From UMGS1958 sp045542415 (GTDB lineage Bacteria > Bacillota > Clostridia > UBA1381), in assembly GCA_045542415.1 (NCBI GenBank), contig JAZQKZ010000008.1, positions 1 through 64,000 of the forward strand: 64,000 bases of DNA. The letters run 5' to 3'. Positions 15,918 through 24,866 of the stretch are shown piece by piece. The notes under the pieces are model-generated. The model was not told where the DNA came from and searched no databases. It saw nothing but the letters and a program-made list of their open reading frames with translations. Position 1 is the stretch's first letter. Each line of letters begins with the position of its first letter. Both the position numbers and the translations under genes were made by a program.

Positions 15918-16118
15918 TTATTCGGGGATATATTCAATAATATCTTCAGTCTTGCAAGCCAATATATTACACAGGTCATTTATAGTAACAGTGCTTATCG
16001 GCAGGTTGTGTCTGAGACGGTGTATGAGGCTGCTGCTGATATTATGCTTGTTTATAAGTGAATAAGTAGATATGTTTTTCTGCTTCAGTGTGTTCCAAAA
16101 CGGCTCATAGGTTATCAT
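15918..16118 (-). CDS. Small XRE-type HTH regulator
   Basis: A 66-aa protein that is almost entirely one Cro/C1-type HTH. The residues run from YEPFWNTLKQKNISTYSL through SSSLIHRLRHNLPIS to INDLCNILACKTEDIIEYIP, as in YozG-like regulators. SD GGAGGAAA precedes ATG 16118. It is divergent from the LRR lipoprotein gene and their promoters share a -35 region containing a perfect palindrome. It therefore probably represses the lipoprotein gene, itself, or both. Confidence 0.85.
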   Translation of the reverse strand: MITYEPFWNTLKQKNISTYSLINKHNISSSLIHRLRHNLPISTVTINDLCNILACKTEDIIEYIPE

Positions 16119-16146
16119 AGCTTTCCTCCGATTATTTGATATTTTT

Positions 16147-16197
16147 ATTATAAATTATGGTTTATATCTTGACAATTATCGATAAAAAGAGTATAAT
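16147..16197. promoter_or_regulatory. Back-to-back promoters of the XRE and LRR genes with palindrome
   Basis: Plus: TTGACA (16169-16174), 17 nt, TATAAT (16192-16197). Minus: TTGTCA (16175-16170), 17 nt, TATAAT (16152-16147). The two -35 boxes occupy the same bases. The 10-bp palindrome TTATCGATAA (16176-16185) in the plus spacer is a likely operator. Confidence 0.75.
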
Positions 16198-16259
16198 CTG
16201 TATATAGACTACAAAATGTGCATTAAGTCTAATTTTAATAAAAAAATGGAGGAATAAAA

Positions 16260-17012
16260 GTGAAAAAAGTTATAGTAATAATTAGTATGTTGATACTATG
16301 CATGTGTTGCTCATGTGGTAATACTAATTATGTAGAACAAGGAACATATGGAGAAAATATAAAGTGGACTCTTGATGATGAAGGAGTATTATTGATTAAC
16401 GGAAAAGGTCAAATGTTAGAATATGAGCAAGCGAAAGATATTCCTTGGGATAAAATTCGTGCAAATATCAAGTCTGTAATTATCAAAAAAGGAATTACTA
16501 ATATCAGTAGCAATGCGTTTTCTGAATGTGGAAATTTGACAAGTATAGATATTCCTAATAGTGTAATCAATATTGGTGAAGAGGCATTTTATATGTGTAA
16601 AAATTTAACCTATATTAAGCTTCATAACGAAATAGAAAGTATTGGAAAAAGTGCATTTCAAGGTTGTCAAAAAATAGAACAAGTAAATATACCAACTAAA
16701 TTAGAAGTTATTGAAAAAGGGACTTTTTCTTCATATGGATTAAAAGAGATTGTTATTCCAGATGGTGTAGTAAGCATTAAAGAGCGTGCCATTGAAGGAG
16801 ATAATCTATTAGATGTATATATTCCCAAAAGTGTAGAAAGTATGTATGAAAATTCATTTGGTGTATTTCCTAATATAAAAAACATCTACTATTCTGGTAG
16901 TGAAAATGAGTGGAAATCTATTGAAATCAAAGATTCAATGAGTGGATATGCTTCATCGGGTGTATTAAATCTTTCAAAAGAAACAAAAATTCATTATAAT
17001 AGTAAGCGATAA
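16260..17012 (+). CDS. BspA-like leucine-rich repeat lipoprotein
   Basis: A 250-aa protein with a lipoprotein-type signal (ILCMCCSCG). The remainder is a leucine-rich repeat domain of the LRR_5/BspA kind: ITNISSNAFSECGNLTSIDI, then INIGEEAFYMCKNLTYIKL and IESIGKSAFQGCQKIEQVNI. It would be anchored outside the membrane and may bind proteins or glycans. The GTG start is set by GGAGG 8 nt upstream. It is noticeably richer in A/T codons than its neighbours, which together with the XRE partner suggests acquisition by transfer. Confidence 0.85.
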   Translation: MKKVIVIISMLILCMCCSCGNTNYVEQGTYGENIKWTLDDEGVLLINGKGQMLEYEQAKDIPWDKIRANIKSVIIKKGITNISSNAFSECGNLTSIDIPNSVINIGEEAFYMCKNLTYIKLHNEIESIGKSAFQGCQKIEQVNIPTKLEVIEKGTFSSYGLKEIVIPDGVVSIKERAIEGDNLLDVYIPKSVESMYENSFGVFPNIKNIYYSGSENEWKSIEIKDSMSGYASSGVLNLSKETKIHYNSKR

Positions 17013-17022
17013 AAATAAAATG

Positions 17023-17055
17023 CTCCCGATTGGAAATCCAATCGGGAGTGATTTT
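17023..17055. terminator. Bidirectional terminator between LRR gene and pheT
   Basis: Perfect 11-bp stem CTCCCGATTGG (17023-17033) with CCAATCGGGAG (17038-17048), followed by TGATTTTTT on plus and an A/T-rich flank on minus. Confidence 0.88.
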
Positions 17056-19440
17056 TTATCTCAATACAGCACCAAGTGCGCTTTCGAGCTTCTTTACAAT
17101 CTTATCATGTAAGTTGTCAGCCTCTTCGCCGGTGAGTGATCGGTCGTCTGCACGGAATGCAGCCTTGTACATTACCGACTTCTTGCCCTCCGGAATCTGA
17201 TGTCCTTCATAGACATCTGAAAGCTGGAGTGAAACGAGCAGTTTACCTGCTGACTTCTTCATAACCTTTTCTATTTCAGCAACCGGAGTTTCCTTATCAA
17301 GTAAGATTGAGAAGTCACGGGTGAGTGCAGGGTATTTCGGTAAGTGAGTGTATTTAACATTGTTGTTTGCAGCCTTGATCATTTCTGCAAGCTTTAACTC
17401 GCCGACATAGCACTCTGTATCAATACCGAACTTCTTTGCAACTGACGGTAAAATCTGACCGATTGTACCGATAACCTTGTTGCCTGCCTTGACTACTGCA
17501 CAGCGTCCCGGATGATATGTCGGGTTTTCGCTTGTAGCCTCATAGCTTACATTTGAAATGTGAAGTCCCTCAAAGAGTGATTCACAGATACCCTTTAAGT
17601 CAAAGAAATCAACATTTCCATACATACCCATTGTGACAATAACCGGCTCATCCGGTAACTGTCCCTGACCATTCGGGATAAATATCTTACCTGCCTCAAA
17701 CATCTTTACATCAGCATTTCTGTAATTGTAGTTTCTTGCAAGTGTTTCAAGCATACTTGCGATTGTTGTTGTACGCATTACAGAGGTGTCCTCGCCAAGC
17801 GGATTTGTAATTTTAACAACATTTCTTAACTCGCTGTCTGCTGCGATATTTAACTTATCAAAGATTGACGGACTTACAAATGTGTATGTGTAAATCTCGC
17901 TCATACCCTGAGCAGTTAAGATTTCGTTAATCTTATCCTGTGTTTTCTGTTCAATAGTCTTCATACCTCTTGTTGCTTCGCCGCTGAGGAGTGTAGTCGG
18001 AATTACATCATAACCGTAGAAACGGGCAATTTCCTCTGCAATATCAGCCTCTGAGAGTAAATCCGGACGGAAAGACGGGGGAACGAGAGTCATATTATCT
18101 GTATCAACCTTAACCTCTAATGCTGTTAAGATTCTTACCATTTCATCAGTTGAAACGTCAGTACCTAAGAAGTTATTTATTTTCTCCGGTCTGAATGAAA
18201 GTGTCGGCTGTGACGGTGTGTTACCCATAACGTCAATCATACCGCCTACCACTTCACCGCAGCCTAATTCCTCAACGAGCTGACAAGCTCGCTCTAAAGC
18301 CGGAACAGTGTTGTTATAGTCAAGACCCTTTTCGTATCTTGATGAAGCTTCCGTTCTTAAGCCTACACGCTGAGCTGTAAGTCTGACTGAAGCACCGTCA
18401 AATGTAGCTGACTCAAATACAACAGTTTCGGTATCTTCTTTGATTTCACTGTTGAAGCCGCCCATTACACCTGCGATTGCAACTGCCTTTGTAGCGTCTG
18501 AAATTACAAGGTCATCTGTTGTTAATACTCTGTCCTGATCGTCAAGAGTCTTAATAACTTCACCATCAGTTGCACGGCGGACAACAATCTTACCGCCGTC
18601 AAGGTCTCTTAAATCGAAAGCGTGCATCGGCTGACCGTACTCTAAGAGTACATAATTTGTGATGTCAACCATGTTGTTGATTGAACGAACACCGCAAGCC
18701 TCAAGTCTCTCACGCATCCACTTCGGTGACGGACCAATCTTAACGTTCTTTATAACCCTTGACGAGTATCTCTGGCACTTGTCCTTATCAGCAATCTCAA
18801 TTGAAACGATGTCATTGATATTGTCACTGTTCTCGCTGAACTTAATTTCCGGGATATTAAACGGCTTGTTGAATGAAACAGCAGTTTCTCTTGCAAGACC
18901 GATAATTGAGAAACAGTCCGGACGGTTTGACGTGATTTCAAACTCAACAACGTTTTCATCAAGACCGTATAAGGCCTTGACGTCACTACCGATTACTGCG
19001 TCTTCGGGAAGTACAAGAATGCCGTACTCTGGCTCGTAGCCTAAGAGTGACGGCTCAATGCCCATTTCCTCGTGTGAGCAAATCATACCGTTTGACTCTA
19101 CACCGCGAAGCTTGCCTTTTTTAATCTTGATTCCGCCGGGGAGTATAGCACCGTTTAAAGCAACGGGAACCTTTTGTCCGGCGGCAACGTTGGGAGCACC
19201 ACACACAATCTGAATCGGAGCCTCTTCACCAACGTTTACCATACATACATGGAGGTGGTCGCTGTCGGGATGCATTTCGCAAGTCAATACTTCACCGACT
19301 ACTACCTTTTCAAGCTCTTCGCCGAGGTTTTCAACACCCTCAACCTTCGAGCCTGTCATAGTTAATTTATCTGCATATTCCTTCGGAGAAATACCACTAA
19401 TATCAGTATAATCCGAAAGCCAGCTCATAGGTAATTTCAT
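17056..19440 (-). CDS. pheT: Phenylalanyl-tRNA synthetase beta subunit
   Basis: A 794-aa PheT of normal length. In order: N-terminal tRNA-binding OB domain (about 40-150, HPDSDHLHVCMVN), B3/B4 editing domain with EITSNRPDCFSIIGLARE, B5 domain, the catalytic-like core with FEAGKIF, and a C-terminal ferredoxin-like anticodon-binding domain starting YPALTRDFSILLD. It pairs with PheS as an alpha2beta2 enzyme charging tRNA-Phe. Its ATG overlaps the stop of the kinase gene by one base (TAATG), so translation is probably coupled. Confidence 0.97.
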   Translation of the reverse strand: MKLPMSWLSDYTDISGISPKEYADKLTMTGSKVEGVENLGEELEKVVVGEVLTCEMHPDSDHLHVCMVNVGEEAPIQIVCGAPNVAAGQKVPVALNGAILPGGIKIKKGKLRGVESNGMICSHEEMGIEPSLLGYEPEYGILVLPEDAVIGSDVKALYGLDENVVEFEITSNRPDCFSIIGLARETAVSFNKPFNIPEIKFSENSDNINDIVSIEIADKDKCQRYSSRVIKNVKIGPSPKWMRERLEACGVRSINNMVDITNYVLLEYGQPMHAFDLRDLDGGKIVVRRATDGEVIKTLDDQDRVLTTDDLVISDATKAVAIAGVMGGFNSEIKEDTETVVFESATFDGASVRLTAQRVGLRTEASSRYEKGLDYNNTVPALERACQLVEELGCGEVVGGMIDVMGNTPSQPTLSFRPEKINNFLGTDVSTDEMVRILTALEVKVDTDNMTLVPPSFRPDLLSEADIAEEIARFYGYDVIPTTLLSGEATRGMKTIEQKTQDKINEILTAQGMSEIYTYTFVSPSIFDKLNIAADSELRNVVKITNPLGEDTSVMRTTTIASMLETLARNYNYRNADVKMFEAGKIFIPNGQGQLPDEPVIVTMGMYGNVDFFDLKGICESLFEGLHISNVSYEATSENPTYHPGRCAVVKAGNKVIGTIGQILPSVAKKFGIDTECYVGELKLAEMIKAANNNVKYTHLPKYPALTRDFSILLDKETPVAEIEKVMKKSAGKLLVSLQLSDVYEGHQIPEGKKSVMYKAAFRADDRSLTGEEADNLHDKIVKKLESALGAVLR

Positions 19441-19976
19441 TATATATTCATTCCTTTCGATAATTTATCAAGAAAATCCTTAACCTGTCCGGGACGCTTA
19501 AAAATATAAATCTTTTTCTCATCCCCAAAAGTTCTGCGGATTTCCTCTAATTCACGGTAGAATTTGGGACGCTTTTTTCGTCCGTCATAAACTACCCATT
19601 TCAAAAATTCAAAATCAATTTTCTCATTACATCCCTGTGTCATATCAGGGCGTGATTTTCCATGCCACATAATTCTGCGTTTTATTACCCGTGCAAGGCA
19701 ACGAAAACGGTTAAAGTCCATGAAAATTATTGTGTCAGCTTTTTTGATTCTTTCTTTATAAAGTATCTGACGGTACGAGCCGTCAATAACCCATTTATCA
19801 CGTTCAAGAATTGGTGAAAGCTTTTCACGTTTATACTCTCTTGAAGTTTCAACCCAACCGGGAAAGAAATTGAGAGTATCCATATATGTCGGCTCTGTTC
19901 CGATGATTTTTGCAATCTGCCCTGCAAGGGTAGATTTGCCGGAACCTGAAAAGCCGATAATCATAACACGGTTCAT
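19440..19976 (-). CDS. P-loop kinase (topology-modulation/FlaR-like) between pheS and pheT
   Basis: A 178-aa adenylate-kinase-like P-loop protein. Walker A is GFSGSGKST at residues 8-16. There is a DxD-like YMDTLNFFPGW, a lid-type region DKWVIDGSYR, and a basic segment ARVIKRRIMWHGKSRPD. It belongs to the group annotated as DNA topology modulation protein FlaR or AAA ATPase. The true substrate is unknown; these proteins look like small-molecule kinases. It overlaps pheS by one base (TGATG) and pheT by one base (TAATG), so it is inside the T-box-regulated operon. This is unusual, since pheS and pheT are normally adjacent. Confidence 0.8.
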   Translation of the reverse strand: MNRVMIIGFSGSGKSTLAGQIAKIIGTEPTYMDTLNFFPGWVETSREYKREKLSPILERDKWVIDGSYRQILYKERIKKADTIIFMDFNRFRCLARVIKRRIMWHGKSRPDMTQGCNEKIDFEFLKWVVYDGRKKRPKFYRELEEIRRTFGDEKKIYIFKRPGQVKDFLDKLSKGMNI

Positions 19977-20995
19977 CAGAACTGGTCTAAGAATCTCTGG
20001 TCGTTCTCGAAGAATAAACGCAGGTCGTCGATGTCATACTTACCCATTGCAATTCTCTCAAGACCTACACCGAACGCAAAGCCCGAATATTCCTCCGGAT
20101 CAATGCCGCAGTTTGCAAGCACCTTCGGGTGAACCATACCGCAGCCTAAAATTTCAATCCAGCCTTCGCCCTTACATACGCCACAGCCCTTGCCGCCGCA
20201 TACAAAGCAGCTAACATCCATTTCGGCTGACGGCTCTGTGAACGGGAAGTGGTGCGGACGGAAACGTACCTTTGATTCCTCACCGTAAAGTGACTTCACA
20301 AACATTTCAAGAGTACCCTTAAGGTCAGCCATTGTTACGTTCTTATCTACAACAAGACCCTCGATCTGGTGGAAAACAGGTGAGTGAGTAGCATCAACGC
20401 TGTCGCTTCGATAAACTCTACCCGGTGCAATAACTCTTACCGGCGGCTTTGTCTTTTCCATTACACGAATCTGCATCGGTGATGTCTGTGTTCTTAATAC
20501 GATGTTGTCTTCGATATAGAACGTATCCTGAGTATCACGAGCAGGATGGTTTTTAGGTATGTTTAAAGCCTCAAAGTTGTAGTAATCATACTCAACCTCA
20601 GGGCCGTCTGCAATCTGGAAGCCCATACCGATAAAGATATCTTTAATCTCGTTCATTACCTTTGTAAGAGGGTGAAGCTTGCCGGCATTGCTCTTTTTAC
20701 CCGGCATTGTTACGTCAATAACTTCCGCCTTTAATTTCTCGGCTTCAAGCTTTTCGCTTATCTGAGCTTTCTTTTCGTCAAGCTCATTTTCAAGAGCTGA
20801 CTTGACCTCGTTTACAAGTGCGCCGATAACAGGACGCTCTTCGGGAGAAAGCTTGCCCATGCCCTTTAAAACAGCGGTAAGCTCGCCCTTTTTGCCTAAA
20901 TACTTGATACGGATATTTTCAAGAGTATCAAGATCAGTGGCAGTGGCTAATATTGCTTCGACATCAGCCTTAATCTGTTGAATCTGTTCTTTCAT
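19976..20995 (-). CDS. pheS: Phenylalanyl-tRNA synthetase alpha subunit
   Basis: A 339-aa PheS of typical length. The N-terminal coiled coil (about 1-85) is followed by the class II catalytic domain: motif 2 region RVIAPGRVYRSDSVDATHSP, FHQIEGLVVD, PHHFPFTEPSAEMDVSC, a CVCGGKGCGVCKGEGW metal-type knuckle, and motif 3 GFAFGVGLERIAM. It is first in the operon, behind a T-box leader, so expression rises when tRNA-Phe is uncharged. Confidence 0.97.
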   Translation of the reverse strand: MKEQIQQIKADVEAILATATDLDTLENIRIKYLGKKGELTAVLKGMGKLSPEERPVIGALVNEVKSALENELDEKKAQISEKLEAEKLKAEVIDVTMPGKKSNAGKLHPLTKVMNEIKDIFIGMGFQIADGPEVEYDYYNFEALNIPKNHPARDTQDTFYIEDNIVLRTQTSPMQIRVMEKTKPPVRVIAPGRVYRSDSVDATHSPVFHQIEGLVVDKNVTMADLKGTLEMFVKSLYGEESKVRFRPHHFPFTEPSAEMDVSCFVCGGKGCGVCKGEGWIEILGCGMVHPKVLANCGIDPEEYSGFAFGVGLERIAMGKYDIDDLRLFFENDQRFLDQF

Positions 20996-21031
20996 GTTTT
21001 TCTTCCTTTCAAAAAATACAATAAAAATGCT

Positions 21032-21302
21032 CCGTCACTAAGGAAATACTTCCATAGGGACGAAGCGCATAATTTACAAAGCTCCGCGGTACCACCCGAC
21101 TTCCGGCATATGCCGGCACCTTAATTAAAAGCGTATAACGCCGCTACACGTCATTTCCTACACATCATCAGACTTCAGAAACACAGCTCCAAAACGAAAT
21201 TTCAATATATCCCTTACCGCACAGGCTCACAGCTCAATAACCCATACTCTCTTATGGCGGAAATATATCTACTGGATTTTTTCATCGCCTTTTATTCAAT
21301 TA
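21032..21302 (-). promoter_or_regulatory. T-box leader controlling pheS-kinase-pheT
   Basis: On the minus strand the canonical T-box GGGTGGTACCGCGG is at 21097-21084. The CCGGCATATGCCGG hairpin (stem III) precedes it. A terminator at about 21075-21032 pairs GCTTCGTC with GACGGAGC and runs into TTTTT. Stem I carries the AGTAGAT motif near the 5' end. A TTC triplet at 21198-21196 (followed by G) is the likely specifier, matching tRNA-Phe and the genes downstream. Confidence 0.93.
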
Positions 21303-21308
21303 CCATAT

Positions 21309-21337
21309 ATTATAGTACATAAAGATAGTTTTGTCAA
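21309..21337 (-). promoter_or_regulatory. Promoter of the pheST T-box operon
   Basis: Minus strand consensus TTGACA (21337-21332), 17-nt spacer, consensus TATAAT (21314-21309). Confidence 0.9.
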
Positions 21338-21390
21338 GAACTTTTTGAGAAAAAATACAGTAACTATCAAAGAAAACGGGAGTTTTTGAA

Positions 21391-21420
21391 TTGACACCTT
21401 AAATGTGTGTATGTTATAAT
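21391..21420 (+). promoter_or_regulatory. Promoter of the GH78 gene
   Basis: TTGACA (21391-21396), 18-nt spacer, TATAAT (21415-21420), 32 nt before the ATG. Confidence 0.8.
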
Positions 21421-21452
21421 TCAAGTATAAATCAAGAAAAGGGAATAAAGCT

Positions 21453-24400
21453 ATGAAAAAACTTGAGATTTTTGATTTACGCACACAAGCACTTATAAAT
21501 CCGATTGGAATTGATGAAAGACCGATTTTTTCGTATAAGCTCAGAAGTACAGAAAATAATGTTTTACAGACAAGCTACCGCATTAAGATAAGCAAAAGTC
21601 CTGACTTCACAAGCCTTGTATGGGATGAGGAGGTAAGAAGCGGTGAAAGCATAGCAATTACATATGATGGCATGGCGCTTGAAGCAATGACACGCTATTA
21701 CTGGAAAGTAAGTGTGATAACCGACAATGCAGGCGAAGCGGAAAGTGATATTGCATACTTTGAAACAGGGCTTATGGGTAATAACGAATCTGTATGGGGC
21801 GGTGCAAAGTGGATTTCAAATGTTGGTGATACCATAAATACGGACGGACTTACTGAATATGCACTGGATGCAGATTTCACTTTTGACGGTGAAAAGGCAG
21901 GTTTTGTAATCGGCGCAAGGGATAAGGATAACTATACTTTAATTGAGCTTAGTGCAGATAAAATCAATGTATATGAATACAGTGACAATGCATGGGATGA
22001 CGGAGTGAGTACAACGGTACTTATGGAAAGTTCTTGTGCTTATTTGGAAAACTCGAATCATATCCGTATAGAAATGAAAAAAGGGATAGGAACAGTTATT
22101 TTAAACGGTGAAGCTGTAATCGAGAATAAGCGTCTTATAAATCCTGAAAAGAGACATCATCCCAGACAGCTTACACTTATGAATTTCGGGTTCAAGGCGG
22201 CAGGTAGCCTTGCGGTGAAAAATCTTATCATATCATCTCCTGACGGTAAAAGTATATATTTAAACGAAGCATTTAATGCCGATAGCTATTTGTCAATGCT
22301 CGGAAGAGTAGAGAACAATACACTGATTATAGAAAACGAATTTACAATAACAACTGCTTCACCAACGCTCAATTTCAGAAAAGAATTTGAGGTAGAGCAT
22401 GAAATTATAAGTGCGAGACTGTATTCTTCAGCACGAGGCTTTTATGACGTGTATATAAACGGTGAAAGGGTGAATACAAGCTTTTATAATCCCGGATTTA
22501 CCGATTACAGAAAACGTATTTATTATCAGACCTTCGATGTGACTGACAAGATAAAAAACGGAATAAATACAATTGGTGCAACGGTTGCAAAGGGCTATTA
22601 CACAGGATATCTTGCGTACAACGCATTTCCTATGATATACGGCAAAAAAAATTCATTTATTGCAAAACTTGTGATAACTTATAAAAACGGTGAAACTCAA
22701 ACAATCACAACAAATGGGGATTGGAAATATACAACTAAGGGACATGTAATTAATTCTGATTATCTGCAAGGTGAATTCTGGGATATGAAAAATGCCATTG
22801 ACTGGAATAATCTTAGTGATACACGCTGGAAAAATTGCAGCGTTGAAGTATGGTCAGAGCCGGTTGTGCCTACAAATGGAGAACGTGATGGCTTGAAATT
22901 TGAGCTTGTTTCACAGGTGGGAAGCTTAGCTGAAATTGAGCGTGAAATAGAAGCGAAATTCATCGGCGAAAATCCTGAGGGACACCAAATCTATGATTTA
23001 GGACAGAATATTGTCGGAAGTATAAGAGTAAAAATAAAGGGTGGAAAAGGACAAGCAATAAAAATTCGTTACGGTGAAATGTGTTGCCGTGATGGAAGAA
23101 TTTATCTTGCAAATCTGCGTAATGCCGCTAATACGGATATGTTTATTCTTGCAGGCAATGAAGAGGGTGAAATCTTTTTCCCGACTTTTACCTCGCATGG
23201 TTATCGCTATATAGAAATAACAGGCTGTGAGCTTTCGCAGATTATAGAGGTTACAGGTATAGTAATTACCAACACGACCGAGGTCACAGGCGATTTTAAG
23301 TGCTCAAATCCGCTTATAAATCAGCTTCAGAGCAATATTCAATGGGGGCAGCGTGATAATTCGCTGCTTGTATTTACCGACTGTCCACAGCGTAACGAGC
23401 GTATGGGTTGGACGGGCGATGCTCAGGTATTTGCGGCGACTGCTGCATATAATATGGATATAAAAGCATTTATGAATAAGTGGCTGATTGATGTGCGTGA
23501 TGCACAGATTATGTATAACCGCAAGGGTGCGGTTCCAGATACAGCACCGCTTGGCGGAGATAACCGTCCTATGGGAGGGTGTGCCGGCTGGGGTGATGCG
23601 GCGGTGATTGTACCTTGGGAAATGTATAGGGCATACGGTGATATAAATATTCTTCGTGATAATTACGAAATGATGCGTGAATGGGTAGAATATCAGTCAT
23701 TGCCGGAACGTCAGAATTGTGGCGAGAGAACTGTTGACGGTGAAAAGGCTGTGTCGGATTTGTCGAATGAGCCGTATATTCAGGTACAGCAGTCACGAGG
23801 TGATCATCTTACCTTTGATGAATCGACACCGTTTATATTGTCGGCAACTGCATATGCGGCATATGTTGCGAAGCTGCTGTCGAAGATAGCCCAAATACTG
23901 GGTCATGAAAATGATGCGAAAAAATATTATACAAGATATGAGGCGGTAAAAAAAGCCTTTAATGAAGCGTGGGTATGTGAGGATGGTTCAATTGCATATC
24001 GGGGCGAACAGAGCAAGGACGGAATAAATAAAACCTATTACAGTGAAAATGATGAAAATCGCCCGTCGCAGACTGCCTATGCACTTGCGATTGATTTTGA
24101 ATTAATTCCTGAAGAAAAGCTATCACATACAAGAGAATGTTTCAGACGTTCCATAGAGGAACGTGACAACTGCTTATCTGTAGGATTTTTGGGCATATCT
24201 CATCTTGCTCCGGCACTTGAAAAGGTAGGATTGACGGATATGGCATTTGCATTGCTTGAACAGGAAAAGTTTCCGGGCTGGTTATACAGTGTTAAAAACG
24301 GTGCAACAACAATATGGGAGCGTTGGAATTCGTATGTTGCTCAAACGGATACATTCGGTGATATAGCAATGAATTCATTCAACCATTATTCTTATGGAGC

Positions 24401-24674
24401 AATCGGTGAATGGTTGTTCAAATCGGTTGCGGGAATACAGAGTGAATGTGCAGGTTATAAAAAGATCATTCTTTCGCCTGTAGTCGGAGGAAATCTGTCA
24501 TATGTAAAATGCAGTTATAATTCACCGTATGGAATGATACGCTCCGAATGGAGAAAAGAGCACGGTAGAGTTTATTATAAATTTACAGTCCCGGCAAATA
24601 CTACAGCGACAATCAGCCTTAACGGTATGGATGAGCTTGAAGTGGGCAGCGGTGAGTATGAATTTATTATATAA
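21453..24674 (+). CDS. Alpha-L-rhamnosidase, GH78 family
   Basis: A 1073-aa GH78 enzyme without a signal peptide, so probably cytoplasmic, removing terminal rhamnose from imported pectin fragments or glycosides. An Fn3-like N-terminal domain (about 1-110, RYYWKVSV) leads to beta-domains including an inserted concanavalin-like segment (about 110-280). The (alpha/alpha)6 barrel (about 610-960) has DCPQRNERMGWTGD (Asp643, general acid Glu649) and a second catalytic glutamate in TIWERWNSY (Glu956). A C-terminal beta-domain follows. The family's key residues are all present. It is monocistronic with its own promoter and terminator, and no regulator is adjacent. Confidence 0.93.
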   Translation: MKKLEIFDLRTQALINPIGIDERPIFSYKLRSTENNVLQTSYRIKISKSPDFTSLVWDEEVRSGESIAITYDGMALEAMTRYYWKVSVITDNAGEAESDIAYFETGLMGNNESVWGGAKWISNVGDTINTDGLTEYALDADFTFDGEKAGFVIGARDKDNYTLIELSADKINVYEYSDNAWDDGVSTTVLMESSCAYLENSNHIRIEMKKGIGTVILNGEAVIENKRLINPEKRHHPRQLTLMNFGFKAAGSLAVKNLIISSPDGKSIYLNEAFNADSYLSMLGRVENNTLIIENEFTITTASPTLNFRKEFEVEHEIISARLYSSARGFYDVYINGERVNTSFYNPGFTDYRKRIYYQTFDVTDKIKNGINTIGATVAKGYYTGYLAYNAFPMIYGKKNSFIAKLVITYKNGETQTITTNGDWKYTTKGHVINSDYLQGEFWDMKNAIDWNNLSDTRWKNCSVEVWSEPVVPTNGERDGLKFELVSQVGSLAEIEREIEAKFIGENPEGHQIYDLGQNIVGSIRVKIKGGKGQAIKIRYGEMCCRDGRIYLANLRNAANTDMFILAGNEEGEIFFPTFTSHGYRYIEITGCELSQIIEVTGIVITNTTEVTGDFKCSNPLINQLQSNIQWGQRDNSLLVFTDCPQRNERMGWTGDAQVFAATAAYNMDIKAFMNKWLIDVRDAQIMYNRKGAVPDTAPLGGDNRPMGGCAGWGDAAVIVPWEMYRAYGDINILRDNYEMMREWVEYQSLPERQNCGERTVDGEKAVSDLSNEPYIQVQQSRGDHLTFDESTPFILSATAYAAYVAKLLSKIAQILGHENDAKKYYTRYEAVKKAFNEAWVCEDGSIAYRGEQSKDGINKTYYSENDENRPSQTAYALAIDFELIPEEKLSHTRECFRRSIEERDNCLSVGFLGISHLAPALEKVGLTDMAFALLEQEKFPGWLYSVKNGATTIWERWNSYVAQTDTFGDIAMNSFNHYSYGAIGEWLFKSVAGIQSECAGYKKIILSPVVGGNLSYVKCSYNSPYGMIRSEWRKEHGRVYYKFTVPANTTATISLNGMDELEVGSGEYEFII

Positions 24675-24710
24675 ATCTTGATGTAAACATAAAAAATCTT
24701 AATCAGGCAT

Positions 24711-24745
24711 AAAAAAGAAATTCGCAGGCGGCGGATTTCTTTTTG
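24711..24745 (+). terminator. Terminator of the GH78 gene
   Basis: Stem GAAATTCGC (24717-24725) with GCGGATTTC (24731-24739), loop AGGCG, then five T. Confidence 0.8.
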
Positions 24746-24808
24746 CTTGGTTGACAATAATAATGTATTTAAAACACAAAATATATTTATAAAAACACAT
24801 GAAATCTA

Positions 24809-24837
24809 TTGATTTTTTTTTGCAAATATTATATAAT
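24809..24837 (+). promoter_or_regulatory. Promoter of the HD-GYP gene
   Basis: TTGATT (24809-24814), 17-nt spacer, TATAAT (24832-24837). Confidence 0.7.
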
Positions 24838-24866
24838 ATAGATAGATAAAAATGGAGGTTGCGTTT

